A stretch of 29,474 bases of DNA from JAMHWF01 sp964371405 (GCA_964371405.1 CAYJLV010000048.1:1-29474); one strand, 5' to 3'. Positions 8,063 to 18,499 are shown, numbered from the stretch's first letter. Notes: generated by a model not told the origin, from the sequence alone. Numbers and translations: made by a program.

Positions 8063-8527
8063 TCAGCGCGCCGCCGCGCGCTGCGTCAGCAGCATCTCGA
8101 CGTTGTCGCCCGGGGCCTGGGCCAGGCCGGTGAAGCGCGCCAGCGGCACGCCGCGGCCGACGAGATAGTCGCGCACGCCGGCAGCCCGGTCCTGCGCCAG
8201 CAGCGGGCTGCCGCCGCGACTGTCGGCCGGCGCCGCGACGCGCACGTCGAAGCCGCCGGGCTTGAGCCCCGGCGCCATGCGGTCGAGCACGGCGGCGAGC
8301 GGCGGCTTGACTGCGCCGCGGCCGGTGTCGAAGGCGTAGCGCAGGGGCACGGCGACGCGCAGCCGGCCTTCGCTCGTCGTCTCGACGACGACGACCGGCG
8401 CGTCGCGCAGTTCGTCGCGCAGCCGGCGCTGCTCGCTGGCCACCGTGGGCGGGCCGGGATCGAGGAACGGCACGCCGGCGCAGCCGGTGACCCCGATTGC
8501 AGCGGCGACGAGCAAGGCAGTGCGCAT
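8063..8527 (-). CDS. OmpA-like small lipoprotein
   Basis: 154 residues from the ATG at 8525-8527. MRTALLVAAAIGVTGCAG is a lipoprotein signal with lipobox VTGC and acylated Cys16. An upstream in-frame ATG at 8566 would add 13 charged residues and spoil the signal, so it is not used. After a short linker the mature part resembles an OmpA-type peptidoglycan-associated fold: RLRVAVPLRYAFDTGRGAVKPPLAAVLDRMA, then a repeated-helix region AQDRAAGVRDYLVGRGVPLARF (the family's RA..V..YL...GV pattern). The usual NX2LSX2RA motif is degenerate. It is presumably anchored in the outer membrane and may touch peptidoglycan. The gene lies between the two metH halves on the opposite strand, with its stop directly abutting that of the first half. 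Its own ribosome site is weak. A link to methionine synthesis is not evident. Confidence 0.75.
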   Translation of the reverse strand: MRTALLVAAAIGVTGCAGVPFLDPGPPTVASEQRRLRDELRDAPVVVVETTSEGRLRVAVPLRYAFDTGRGAVKPPLAAVLDRMAPGLKPGGFDVRVAAPADSRGGSPLLAQDRAAGVRDYLVGRGVPLARFTGLAQAPGDNVEMLLTQRAAAR

Positions 8528-8533
8528 TAGAAT
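8528..8533 (+). promoter_or_regulatory. candidate -10 box for the riboswitch-controlled metH gene
   Basis: TAGAAT fits the sigma-70 -10 consensus and lies 8-9 bases before the first paired base of the SAH aptamer, exactly where the promoter should be. It directly abuts the start codon of the opposing lipoprotein gene. No clear -35 box is visible. Confidence 0.5.
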
Positions 8534-8540
8534 CTTCGCG

Positions 8541-8631
8541 TCCCGAGGAGCGTTGCGACGGCCCATTGTGCCGCCAGGCTCGGGGCAGTCGCCCGCGGGG
8601 TCATCGGCGGGCGGCGCGCAACGGCGCTCAC
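8541..8631 (+). promoter_or_regulatory. S-adenosylhomocysteine (SAH) riboswitch aptamer
   Basis: The conserved core CCGAGGAGCGTTGCGAC (8543-8559), CCGCCAGGCTCGG (8571-8583) and AACGGCGCTCAC (8620-8631) match the known SAH riboswitch consensus almost base for base. P1 is CCCGAG (8542-8547) with CTCGGG (8579-8584). P4, the pseudoknot, is GAGCG (8548-8552) with CGCTC (8625-8629). A variable hairpin GCCCGC/GCGGGC (8591-8596 with 8607-8612) sits between, as in other members. SAH riboswitches bind S-adenosylhomocysteine and switch on genes that recycle it (ahcY, metH, metF). This one precedes the folate/cobalamin half of methionine synthase by 76 bases. Confidence 0.93.
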
Positions 8632-8641
8632 CCCCCGTCGT

Positions 8642-8686
8642 CTCGCGACGACCGGCTGCGGGTGAGGCTGCAGCCGCTGCCGCGAG
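8642..8686 (+). promoter_or_regulatory. hairpin between SAH aptamer and start codon, candidate expression platform
   Basis: CTCGCG (8642-8647) pairs with CGCGAG (8681-8686), and inside it CGGCTGC (8653-8659) pairs with GCAGCCG (8670-8676). There is no T-run after it, so a classical terminator is unlikely. The only GAGG near the start codon (8684-8687) is buried in the outer stem, which suggests control of ribosome access. This is inferred from pairing by eye. Confidence 0.4.
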
Positions 8687-8706
8687 GCGCGTGCCGACCG
8701 ACCGCC

Positions 8707-11466
<2,760 letters not shown>

Positions 11467-11528
11467 CACCTGCGCGGCACGCGCGCACCCTCCGCATCCG
11501 CATCCGCAGCGCGCTCCGGCCCCGCGCC

Positions 11529-11550
11529 GCTGCCGACGCGTGTCGGCGGC
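11529..11550 (+). terminator. hairpin after metH, possible terminator
   Basis: GCTGCCGAC pairs with GTCGGCGGC around a GCGT loop; nine pairs including one G-U. It lies 62 bases after the metH stop, but no T-run follows, so the role as terminator is tentative. The rest of 11467-11671 shows no gene or clear promoter. Confidence 0.35.
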
Positions 11551-11671
11551 GTCAATCGCAAGCGCGGTAAGGAAGTGTCAACAGAACGGTCTGGCGGATG
11601 GGTTTCGCCACGATCGTGTCGCGCAGCTGCCGACACTGGCGCCATGTCGCACCGGCCGCGTGCGAGCGCTC

Positions 11672-13435
11672 ATGGAGAACACCGACGTGAAGCCGCAGCC
11701 TGTCCAATCGATCCGATCCGTGGCCCCGCGCGCGGTGCGCTTGCGTGCCGCGCTGGCCGCCGGCGCGCTCGCCGTCCTCGTCGCGGCTTGCGGCGGAGGC
11801 GGCGGCAGCAGCGCTGATTCCGGGCCGCCGCCGACGCGCACGGAAGCAGCACGTTTCCTGACGCAGGCCTCGTTCGGGGCCAACGACGCCGCGCTGGCGG
11901 CGCTGTCGCAGCAAAGCATCGCGGGCTGGATCAGCGAACAGTACAACCGCCCGCAGCGCCTGCACCGCAGCTATCTGGACGCCGAGGCGGCGCGGCTGGC
12001 CGGCACCGGCAACATCAGCGAGAGCACGTTCTACGAATCGTGGTGGCAGCAAGCTGTCGCGGGCGACGATCAGTTGCGCCAGCGCGTGGCGTTCGCGTTG
12101 TCGCAGATCTTTGTCGTGTCGTTCGCCGACGCCAACCTGCGCAACTACCCGCGCGGCATGGCGTCCTACTACGACACGCTCGGCGAGCACGCCTTCGGCA
12201 ACTACCGCAATCTGCTGGAGGCCGTGACGCTGCATCCGATGATGGGCAACTACCTGTCGATGCTGCGCAACCAGAAGGAGGACACCGTCACCGGCCGCGT
12301 GCCCGACGAGAACTATGCGCGCGAAGTGATGCAGCTCTTCTCGATCGGACTGTACGAGCTCAACGCCGACGGCACATTGCGCCGTGACGGCAGCGGCGAG
12401 CCGATCGAGACCTACGCGCACGACGACATCTCGGGCCTGGCCAAGGTGTTCACCGGCTGGAGCTGGTACGCCGGGCCGAATCTCAGCGACCGCACCCGCA
12501 CGCGCTTCTTCGGCAACAGCCCACATGCCGAGCGCGAATGGCGCCCGATGCAGGCTTACAACCGCCACGCGGCGAACACCGACTTCCACTCAGGCAGCGA
12601 AAAGCGCTTTCTCGGCGCCGTGATCCCGGCCACGTCGTCGCCCGATCCTGAAGGCGACATGAGGATCGCGCTCGACGCGCTCCACAACCACCCGAACACA
12701 GGCCCTTTCATCGGCAAGCAGCTGATCCAGCGGCTGGTCACGAGCAACCCCAGCAGCGGCTACGTGGCGCGCGTCGCGGCGGCCTTCGCCAACAACGGCT
12801 CGGGGGTGCGCGGCGACATGAAGGCCGTGATCTCGGCCGTCCTGCTCGATCCGGAGGCGCGCAACCGCGATGCGGGCGCGACCGGCGACGGCAAGCTGCG
12901 CGAGCCCGTCGTCCGGCTGGCCAACTTCCTGCGCGCGTTCAAGGCCACGTCGCAGACCGGGCGCTACAGCGGCATCGGCGACACCGACGACGTCGCCTCG
13001 CGGCTCGGCCAGACGCCGCTCAAGGCGCCGAGCGTCTTCAACTTCTTTCGTCCTGGCTATGCGCCGCCCAACACGACGATCGCGACGGCGGGGCTGGTCG
13101 CGCCCGAGCTGCAGATCGCGCACGAGGTCTCGGTCGCCGGCTACCTGAACTACATGCGCAACTGGGTCACGGTCAACACGTCGCGTGATGTGCGACAGGA
13201 CTACAGCGCCGAGATCGCGCTCGCGGACGACCCCGCGGCGCTGGTCGAGCGCGTCAACTTGCTGCTGATGTCGGGCCAGATGACGGATGCGCTGCGTGCG
13301 CAGATCGTCGCCGCCGTGACCAACCGGGCCTACAGCGGCACCAACCAGACGAGCATCGACAGCATGCGACGCGACCGCGTCTGCATCGCCGTGTTCCTGG
13401 CGCTGGCGTCGCCCGACTACCTGACCCAGAAGTGA
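11672..13435 (+). CDS. DUF1800 domain-containing lipoprotein
   Basis: 587 residues from the ATG at 11672. A GTG at 11687 with GGAG 9 bases upstream is an equally possible start; it would keep the signal. ALAVLVAACGGGGGSS is a lipobox (VAAC) followed by a Gly/Ser-rich tether, so the protein is probably lipid-anchored in the envelope. DUF1800 begins at once: TEAARFLTQASFGAND, GWISEQYNRPQ, QRVAFALSQIFVVS, LLEAVTLHPMMGNYLSMLRN, NYAREVMQLFSIGLYELNADG, and a C-terminal KAPSVFNFFRPGYAPP. These are the family's most constant blocks. The family's biochemical activity is unknown. It is almost always found beside a DUF1501 gene, as here, 14 bp downstream. The two clearly form one operon. Residue numbering starts from the chosen ATG. 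Confidence 0.88.
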   Translation: MENTDVKPQPVQSIRSVAPRAVRLRAALAAGALAVLVAACGGGGGSSADSGPPPTRTEAARFLTQASFGANDAALAALSQQSIAGWISEQYNRPQRLHRSYLDAEAARLAGTGNISESTFYESWWQQAVAGDDQLRQRVAFALSQIFVVSFADANLRNYPRGMASYYDTLGEHAFGNYRNLLEAVTLHPMMGNYLSMLRNQKEDTVTGRVPDENYAREVMQLFSIGLYELNADGTLRRDGSGEPIETYAHDDISGLAKVFTGWSWYAGPNLSDRTRTRFFGNSPHAEREWRPMQAYNRHAANTDFHSGSEKRFLGAVIPATSSPDPEGDMRIALDALHNHPNTGPFIGKQLIQRLVTSNPSSGYVARVAAAFANNGSGVRGDMKAVISAVLLDPEARNRDAGATGDGKLREPVVRLANFLRAFKATSQTGRYSGIGDTDDVASRLGQTPLKAPSVFNFFRPGYAPPNTTIATAGLVAPELQIAHEVSVAGYLNYMRNWVTVNTSRDVRQDYSAEIALADDPAALVERVNLLLMSGQMTDALRAQIVAAVTNRAYSGTNQTSIDSMRRDRVCIAVFLALASPDYLTQK

Positions 13436-13449
13436 GAGGGAGCCACGAC

Positions 13450-14919
13450 ATGTCGAACCACAACGCCGCACGTCGCGAATTCCTGCGCCGCTCCTCCGTC
13501 CTCTCGGCGTCGATGGGCACGTCGGCCGTGCCGTTCGCGCTGAACATGGCCGCGATGGGCCAGGCCGTCGCGCAGACCACCGACTACAAGGCCATCGTGT
13601 GCCTCTTCCTCTACGGCGGCAACGACTCGTGCAACATGGTGCTGCCGACCGACAGCGCCTCGTGGACGGCGTACCAGACCGTGCGCAACCAGGGCACGGA
13701 CCCGATCGCGCTGCTCGCGCCGGGCACCGCCCCCGAACCGGGGGCGCCGCTCGGATCGCCCGCGGCGCTCGGAGGTGTGCGGGCGATCGCGCCCGGCTTC
13801 ACGCAGTTCGCCGTCAACAATGCGCGCACGTTCGCACTGCACCCGAGCATGGCCGAGGCGCAGTCGCTGTTCGACCAGGGGCGGCTGGCGATCGCCGCGA
13901 ACGCCGGCCCGCTCGTCACGCCGTTGACGAAGACGGAGTACCGCAACAACACGAAAGCCAGGCCGGCCAAGCTGTTCTCGCACAACGACCAGCAGTCGAC
14001 GTGGCAGGCGCTCGCGCCCGAAGGCGCCAAGGTCGGCTGGGGCGGGCGCTTCGGCGACTTGCTGGCCAGCCGCAACACGCGTTCGATCTTCACCAACGTC
14101 TCGGTGTCGGGCAATGCCGTCTTCATGTCGGGCGACACCATCTTCCAGTACCAGGTCGGTACCAACGGCGCGGTGGCGGTGGGTGGCATCACGGGCACGC
14201 TGTTCGGCTCGGCCACCGCCGCGAGCACGTTCCGCTCGATCATCACGGCCGACAACCAGCACCTGTTCGCCAAGGAGCACGCCGCGATCGTCGCGCGCTC
14301 GGTTTCGGCGCAGGCCGACTTCTCGACCGCCTTCAATGCGTCGACAGTCGCCGCGCCGCCGACCTACGTCGTTCCGTCGACAGGCGCGAACGGCACTAAC
14401 AACCTCGCGGTTCAGTTGCAGACGGTGGCGCGCATCATCGGCGCGCGTGCCGGCCTCGGCGCGAGCCGCCAGGTGTTCTTCGTCAGCATGGGCGGCTTCG
14501 ATACGCACGATTCGCAGAACCGCGGCCATGCCGACCTGATGGCGCGGCTGTCGCACGCGCTCGGCTACTTCGACGGTACGCTCGCCGCGATGGGGCTGCG
14601 CGATAGCGTCACCGTGTTCACTGCGTCCGACTTCGGCCGCACCTTCACGACCAACGGCGACGGCACCGACCACGGCTGGGGCGCGCACCATTTCGTCAGC
14701 GGCGGCGCGGTGCGCGGCAAGGAAATCTACGGGCGCTTTCCGATCGTCGGCCTCAATCACGACGACGAAGTCGGCTCGGGCAGCCTGCTGCCGGGCGTGG
14801 CGGTCGACCAGATCGGCGGCACGCTGGGCAAGTGGTTCGGCGTCAGCGACGCCAACCTCGACTTCGTGTTCCCGAACCTGCGCAACTTCGCGCAGCGCGA
14901 CCTCGGTTTCATGGTCTGA
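13450..14919 (+). CDS. DUF1501 domain-containing protein, Tat-exported
   Basis: 489 residues from the ATG at 13450, with GAGGGAG about 9 bases upstream; a start at 13432 would overlap the DUF1800 stop and lacks a ribosome site. The N-terminus contains ARREFLRRSS followed by a mildly hydrophobic stretch and AVAQ, a twin-arginine signal peptide, so the protein is exported folded. DUF1501 markers are IVCLFLYGGNDSCNMVLP, KLFSHNDQQSTWQ, FFVSMGGFDTHDSQ and VTVFTASDFGRTFTTNGDGTDHGWGAHHF. The family is related to the alkaline phosphatase/sulfatase superfamily, and the Asp/His-rich C-terminal motifs may bind metal. Activity is not known. It forms a pair with the DUF1800 lipoprotein upstream; the two products probably work together at the cell envelope. 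Confidence 0.9.
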   Translation: MSNHNAARREFLRRSSVLSASMGTSAVPFALNMAAMGQAVAQTTDYKAIVCLFLYGGNDSCNMVLPTDSASWTAYQTVRNQGTDPIALLAPGTAPEPGAPLGSPAALGGVRAIAPGFTQFAVNNARTFALHPSMAEAQSLFDQGRLAIAANAGPLVTPLTKTEYRNNTKARPAKLFSHNDQQSTWQALAPEGAKVGWGGRFGDLLASRNTRSIFTNVSVSGNAVFMSGDTIFQYQVGTNGAVAVGGITGTLFGSATAASTFRSIITADNQHLFAKEHAAIVARSVSAQADFSTAFNASTVAAPPTYVVPSTGANGTNNLAVQLQTVARIIGARAGLGASRQVFFVSMGGFDTHDSQNRGHADLMARLSHALGYFDGTLAAMGLRDSVTVFTASDFGRTFTTNGDGTDHGWGAHHFVSGGAVRGKEIYGRFPIVGLNHDDEVGSGSLLPGVAVDQIGGTLGKWFGVSDANLDFVFPNLRNFAQRDLGFMV

Positions 14920-15024
14920 CGGGCGCGCGCGCAGCGACACGTCGGCTTACATCTCGGCGGCCCGCCGTGCCCACCCGAGGGGCGCGTGCGGCGTTGTAGA
15001 GGCACTGCAAAGGAGAAACACCGC

Positions 15025-15621
15025 ATGGATACCGTTCAACAGCAACCCGTTTCCGCCCCGTCCTGGTTCGCCATTCCGCGCGCCGTGTGGATCGGCGCGG
15101 CCGCATTCGGCATCGCCGCGGCGAGCGCCGGTGCGGCGATGTGGCTGCAGCCCGATCGTGCGGGGCGGGCCGATGCGCAAGCGGTTGCCGCGCCGGCCGT
15201 TGCCGCGAAGCTGCCGGCCGGCGAGCCCGCCGCGTCCAGGCAGCTTGCCAAGGCCGCTGCGCCTGTGGCCGCTGCGCCGTGCGCGACCTGCGGCGTCGTC
15301 GAGTCGGTGCAGGCTGTCAAGAAGAAGGGTGAGGGCACGGGCGTCGGCGCCGTTGCCGGCGGCGTCGTCGGCGGCGCCGTCGGCAGCCAGATGGGCAAGG
15401 GCAACGGCCGCACCGCGATGACGGTGCTCGGCGCGATCGGCGGCGGCTTCGCCGGCCACGAGATCGAAAAGCAGGCGCGCGCCGAAACGGTCTATGCCGT
15501 GCGCGTGCGCATGGACGACGGCAGCGTGCGCAGCTTCCAGCGCGCGCAGCCGGTGGCCGTCGGCACGCCGATCACGGTGCAGGGCCAGACGCTGCGCGTC
15601 GGGCAGCACGCACCGGTCTGA
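15025..15621 (+). CDS. Glycine-zipper 2TM-domain membrane protein (SlyB/17-kDa antigen-like)
   Basis: 198 residues from the ATG at 15025, with an AAAGGAG Shine-Dalgarno 8 bases upstream. A single hydrophobic segment at about residues 19-40 (WIGAAAFGIAAASAGAAMWL) is a signal anchor. An Ala/Pro linker follows, then CATCGVVESVQAVKKKGEGTGVGAVAGGVVGGAVGSQMGKGNGRTAMTVLGAIGGGFAGHEIEK, which is the glycine-zipper 2TM domain of the Rickettsia 17-kDa/SlyB group. The C-terminal 50 residues are a small beta domain (YAVRVRMDDGSVRSFQ, VGTPITVQGQTLRVG). Such proteins are envelope components, often induced by stress, with no known enzyme activity. A CATC motif is unusual and could form a disulfide. It is convergent with comM, only 14 bp separating the stops. 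Confidence 0.8.
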   Translation: MDTVQQQPVSAPSWFAIPRAVWIGAAAFGIAAASAGAAMWLQPDRAGRADAQAVAAPAVAAKLPAGEPAASRQLAKAAAPVAAAPCATCGVVESVQAVKKKGEGTGVGAVAGGVVGGAVGSQMGKGNGRTAMTVLGAIGGGFAGHEIEKQARAETVYAVRVRMDDGSVRSFQRAQPVAVGTPITVQGQTLRVGQHAPV

Positions 15622-15625
15622 CCGC

Positions 15626-15645
15626 CGCAGCCGAATCAGGCTGCG
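15626..15645. terminator. hairpin in the convergent gap, possible bidirectional terminator
   Basis: CGCAGCC (15626-15632) and GGCTGCG (15639-15645) pair around GAATCA, spanning the comM stop codon. It could stop transcription from both sides, but neither flank has a good T-run. Confidence 0.35.
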
Positions 15646-17150
15646 TTGAGCACGCGGCGCAACTGGATCGCCTCGGCGACGTGCGCCGTCTGCGTGACCT
15701 CGGCGTCGGCGAGGTCGGCGATGCTGCGCGCGACACGCAGCACGCGATGATGGCTGCGCGCTGACCAGCCGAGCCTTTCCGCCGCGGCGAGCAGGAATTC
15801 AAGCGCGGGCGCATCTGGCGTGCAATGGCGCTCGACGCCGGCCGCGTCGAGCTCGGCATTGCTGCAGCCCTGGCGCCCATCGGCGCGGCGGCGCGCGCGC
15901 TCGACGCGCTGCGCCACAGCGATGCTCGGCTCGCTGTCGGCCGTCGCGGCAAGCGAGCCGACACCGACTGCCGGCACCTCGACCTGCAGGTCGATGCGGT
16001 CGAGCAGCGGCCCGCTCAACCTGGCCTGGTAGCGCGCGATCACGTCGGGCGTGCAGCGGCATGCGCGCGCGCGGCTGCCGTGGTGCCCGCAGGGGCACGG
16101 GTTCATCGCCGCGATCAGCTGGAAGCGCGCCGGGAACTCGGCCTGCCGCGCCGCGCGCGAGATCGTCACGCGCCCGCTCTCCAGCGGCTCGCGCAACGCC
16201 TCCAGCGCTGCGCGCTGGAACTCTGGCAACTCGTCGAGGAAGAGCACGCCGTGGTGCGCGAGGGAAATCTCGCCCGGCCGCGGCGGCGAACCGCCGCCGA
16301 CCAGTGCCGGCGACGAAGCGCTGTGGTGCGGCGCACGCATCGGCCGCCGGCCCCACTGGTCGGCGCGGAACGCGCCGGCCAGCCCCAGCACCGCCGCCGA
16401 TTCGAGCGCCTGCACCTCGTCGAGCGGCGGCAAAAGACCGGCGAAACGCTGCGCGAGCATCGACTTGCCGGTGCCGGGCGGCCCGACCATCAGCAGGCTG
16501 TGCCCGCCGGCCGCCGCGATTTCGAGGGCGCGCTTGGCCGAGGCCTGGCCCTTCACGTCGCGCAGGTCGGGCACCGAAACGACGGGCGCGCGCGGCGGGG
16601 GTTGCGGCGTCGGCAGCGCGGCTGCCGCGTCGCCGGGCGTGAATGCGGCGACGACGTCGAGCAGGTGCCGGGCGGCGCGGACCGGCAAGCCCTCGACGAG
16701 AGCCGCTTCGGCCGCGCTTGCCTCGGGCAACACCAGCGTGCGCGGCGCGCCGGCGCGGCGCACCGCGAGCGCCATGGCGAGCGCGCCGCGTACCGGGCGC
16801 AGGTCGCCGGCGAGCGAAAGTTCACCGGCGAACTCGTGCGTCGCCAGGCGCGCGGCGTCGAGCTGCCCGCTCGCCGCCAGGATGCCGAGCGCGATCGGCA
16901 GGTCGAAGCGGCCGGACTCCTTGGGCAGATCGGCGGGGGCGAGGTTGACCGTGATGCGCCGGTTGTGCGGGAACTCGAGGCCGCTGCTTTGCAGCGCGGC
17001 GCGCACGCGTTCGCGCGACTCCTTGACTTCCGTCTCGGCGAGCCCGACCAGCGTCAGGCTTGGCAGGCCGTTGGCGAGATGCACTTCGACCGTGACCTCG
17101 GGCGCCGAGAGCCCGTCAAGGGCACGACTGTGGATGACAGCCAGCGACAT
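15636..17150 (-). CDS. comM: ComM/YifB family Mg-chelatase-like AAA ATPase
   Basis: 504 residues from the ATG at 17148-17150, which has a GGAGGGGAC ribosome site upstream; the longer frame to 17477 lacks one. Residues 1-165 are the ChlI-like Lon-S16-type N-terminal domain (MSLAVIHSRALDGL, TVEVHLANGLPSLTLVGL, RITVNLAPADLPKES). The ATPase follows: Walker A GPPGTGKS at 223-230, Walker B/GVLFLDELPEF, then the Cys-rich MNPCPCGHHG...CRC that typifies YifB, and LSGPLLDRIDLQVEVP. The C-terminal Mg_chelatase_C helices end the protein. ComM is a hexameric helicase that drives branch migration during integration of DNA taken up by natural transformation. It is a single-gene unit, divergent from the nitrogen operon. 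Confidence 0.92.
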   Translation of the reverse strand: MSLAVIHSRALDGLSAPEVTVEVHLANGLPSLTLVGLAETEVKESRERVRAALQSSGLEFPHNRRITVNLAPADLPKESGRFDLPIALGILAASGQLDAARLATHEFAGELSLAGDLRPVRGALAMALAVRRAGAPRTLVLPEASAAEAALVEGLPVRAARHLLDVVAAFTPGDAAAALPTPQPPPRAPVVSVPDLRDVKGQASAKRALEIAAAGGHSLLMVGPPGTGKSMLAQRFAGLLPPLDEVQALESAAVLGLAGAFRADQWGRRPMRAPHHSASSPALVGGGSPPRPGEISLAHHGVLFLDELPEFQRAALEALREPLESGRVTISRAARQAEFPARFQLIAAMNPCPCGHHGSRARACRCTPDVIARYQARLSGPLLDRIDLQVEVPAVGVGSLAATADSEPSIAVAQRVERARRRADGRQGCSNAELDAAGVERHCTPDAPALEFLLAAAERLGWSARSHHRVLRVARSIADLADAEVTQTAHVAEAIQLRRVLNAA

Positions 17151-17212
17151 GCGTCCCCTCCCCTGGGCAGCAGCGTGGCGCATTGTGCCGCCAAGGGCGA
17201 CCCCCGGACGCG

Positions 17213-17227
17213 GCACCAGCGTTGGGC
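17213..17227. promoter_or_regulatory. weak NtrC-like site upstream of the nitrogen operon
   Basis: GCACCAGCGTTGGGC resembles the NtrC half-site pair GCAC-N7-GTGC with one mismatch in the right half. It sits about 95 bp upstream of the sigma-54 promoter, a normal enhancer distance. Likeness is weak. Confidence 0.25.
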
Positions 17228-17246
17228 AGCCTCTCGCATGGTTTCG

Positions 17247-17262
17247 GTGCGCTTCGGCGCAC
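17247..17262. repeat. 16-bp perfect inverted repeat with TTCG centre
   Basis: GTGCGC-TTCG-GCGCAC. As RNA this would be a very stable UUCG tetraloop hairpin; as DNA it could be a protein-binding palindrome. It lies 60 bp upstream of the sigma-54 promoter, so it is outside that transcript. Its spacing does not fit the NtrC consensus. Confidence 0.5.
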
Positions 17263-17322
17263 ATACGCCGCAACCAGCGCTCACGCCGCCTCTCGATGGG
17301 GCGCTTGGAGCTCGCAGGCGGA

Positions 17323-17338
17323 TGGCACGGAAGCTGCA
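17323..17338 (+). promoter_or_regulatory. sigma-54 (RpoN) promoter of the porin-glnK-amtB operon
   Basis: TGGCACG-GAAG-CTGCA matches the -24/-12 consensus TGGCACG-N4-TTGCA at all but one position, with the correct 4-base spacer and both invariant GG and GC pairs. Transcription would begin near 17350, about 60 bases before the porin start. Sigma-54 with NtrC is the standard control of glnK-amtB, so position and content agree. Confidence 0.85.
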
Positions 17339-17407
17339 AACGCAGCTGGGGCAGGTCCACCGGATCCGAAGTACCACAACACACAGCAACCTCTGGAGCT
17401 TGAACGC

Positions 17408-18133
17408 ATGAAGAAGACTCTCTCGATCCTGGCCGCCGCGATCGGCGCCACGGCTCTGCCGACGCTGTCGCAGGCACAGGATCTCAGCTTCAACCTCGGC
17501 CTCGTCAGCGACTACCGCTACCGCGGCATCTCGCAGACGCGCCTCAAGCCTGCTGTGCAGGGCGGCGTCGACCTCGGCCTGCCGGGCGGCTTCTACCTCG
17601 GCGCCTGGGCCACCAACATCAAGTGGATCAAGGACGTGGGCGGCGACGCCGATGTCGAGCTCGACGTCTACGGCGGCTACAAGACGGAGATCATGAAGGG
17701 CCTGGGTCTGGACGTCGGCGTGCTGACCTACGTCTACCCGGGCAACAAGCTCAACCCCGACGCCGACACGACGGAGGTCTACGGCGCGCTGACCTTCGGG
17801 CCGGCGACGCTGAAGTACTCGCATGCCCTGACCGACACCTTCGGCAACCCGGACAGCAAGAACAGCTACTACCTCGACCTGTCGGCCGGCTTCGAGGTGT
17901 GGGACGGCTGGACGCTCGCGCCGCACATCGGCCGCCAGAAGATCAAGGGGCCGACGAGCAGCTTCTCGACCTACACCGACTACTCGCTGACGGCGTCGAA
18001 GGACTACAGCGGCTTCGTTGTCAGCGCCGGCATCGTCGGCACCGATGCCGACAAGACGTTCTACGCGTCACCGGCCAACGGCAAGCACCTCGGCAAGACC
18101 TCGCTGGTGGTCGGCGTCAAGAAGACGTTCTGA
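17408..18133 (+). CDS. TorF family putative porin
   Basis: 241 residues from the ATG at 17408, with GGAG about 10 bases upstream. MKKTLSILAAAIGATALPTLSQAQ is a Sec signal peptide, cut after about residue 23. The mature protein starts LSFNLGLVSDYRYRGISQTRLKPAVQGGVD, the signature of the TorF/Gcw_chp family of small outer-membrane beta barrels. Alternating hydrophobic/aromatic strands continue to the C-terminus, which ends in Phe (VGVKKTF), the usual signal for barrel insertion. It is the first gene after a sigma-54 promoter and precedes glnK by 27 bp, so it belongs to the nitrogen-limitation operon. The context suggests outer-membrane passage of ammonium or another nitrogen source, but no substrate is shown. 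Confidence 0.87.
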   Translation: MKKTLSILAAAIGATALPTLSQAQDLSFNLGLVSDYRYRGISQTRLKPAVQGGVDLGLPGGFYLGAWATNIKWIKDVGGDADVELDVYGGYKTEIMKGLGLDVGVLTYVYPGNKLNPDADTTEVYGALTFGPATLKYSHALTDTFGNPDSKNSYYLDLSAGFEVWDGWTLAPHIGRQKIKGPTSSFSTYTDYSLTASKDYSGFVVSAGIVGTDADKTFYASPANGKHLGKTSLVVGVKKTF

Positions 18134-18160
18134 TCCAGCGCCACCCAACGGGAGATGACC

Positions 18161-18499
18161 ATGAAGATGGTGACCGCGATCATCAAGCCGTTCAAGCTCG
18201 ATGAAGTGCGTGAGGCCCTCAGCGCGATTGGCGTGCAGGGCGTGACGGTGACCGAAGTCAAGGGCTTCGGCCGCCAGAAGGGCCACACCGAGCTGTACCG
18301 AGGTGCGGAGTACGTCGTCGACTTCCTGCCCAAGGTCAAGGTCGAGGCCGCGGTCGACGACGCCATCGTCGACCGCGTGATCGAGGCCATCGAGACGGCC
18401 GCGCGCACCGGCAAGATCGGCGACGGCAAGGTCTTCGTCTCGCCGCTCGAGCAGGTCGTGCGCATCCGCACCGGCGAGACCGGCAAGGACGCCCTTTGA
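18161..18499 (+). CDS. glnK: PII nitrogen regulatory protein GlnK
   Basis: 112 residues from the ATG at 18161, with GGGAG 6 bases upstream; the ATG at 18155 would abut the ribosome site. The sequence MKMVTAIIKPFKLDEVREAL opens the PII fold. The T-loop carries GHTELYRGAEY with the uridylylated Tyr51. GKIGDGKVFV (about residues 84-93) is the second PII signature, binding ATP/ADP. PII trimers sense 2-oxoglutarate and energy charge. In nitrogen excess unmodified GlnK plugs AmtB, closing ammonium import; GlnD uridylylation of Tyr51 releases it. It lies between the porin and amtB in one operon, and the pairing with amtB, 22 bp downstream, is the classic one. A GlnB role cannot be excluded by sequence alone, but the context favours GlnK. 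Confidence 0.93.
   Translation: MKMVTAIIKPFKLDEVREALSAIGVQGVTVTEVKGFGRQKGHTELYRGAEYVVDFLPKVKVEAAVDDAIVDRVIEAIETAARTGKIGDGKVFVSPLEQVVRIRTGETGKDAL

Noticed and set aside
8497..8706. N-terminal extension of metH by 70 codons
   Set aside because: It would translate the SAH riboswitch. Family similarity begins just after the ATG at 8707.
17247..17262. NtrC binding site
   Set aside because: Half-site order and spacing (GTGCGC-N4-GCGCAC) do not match the NtrC consensus.
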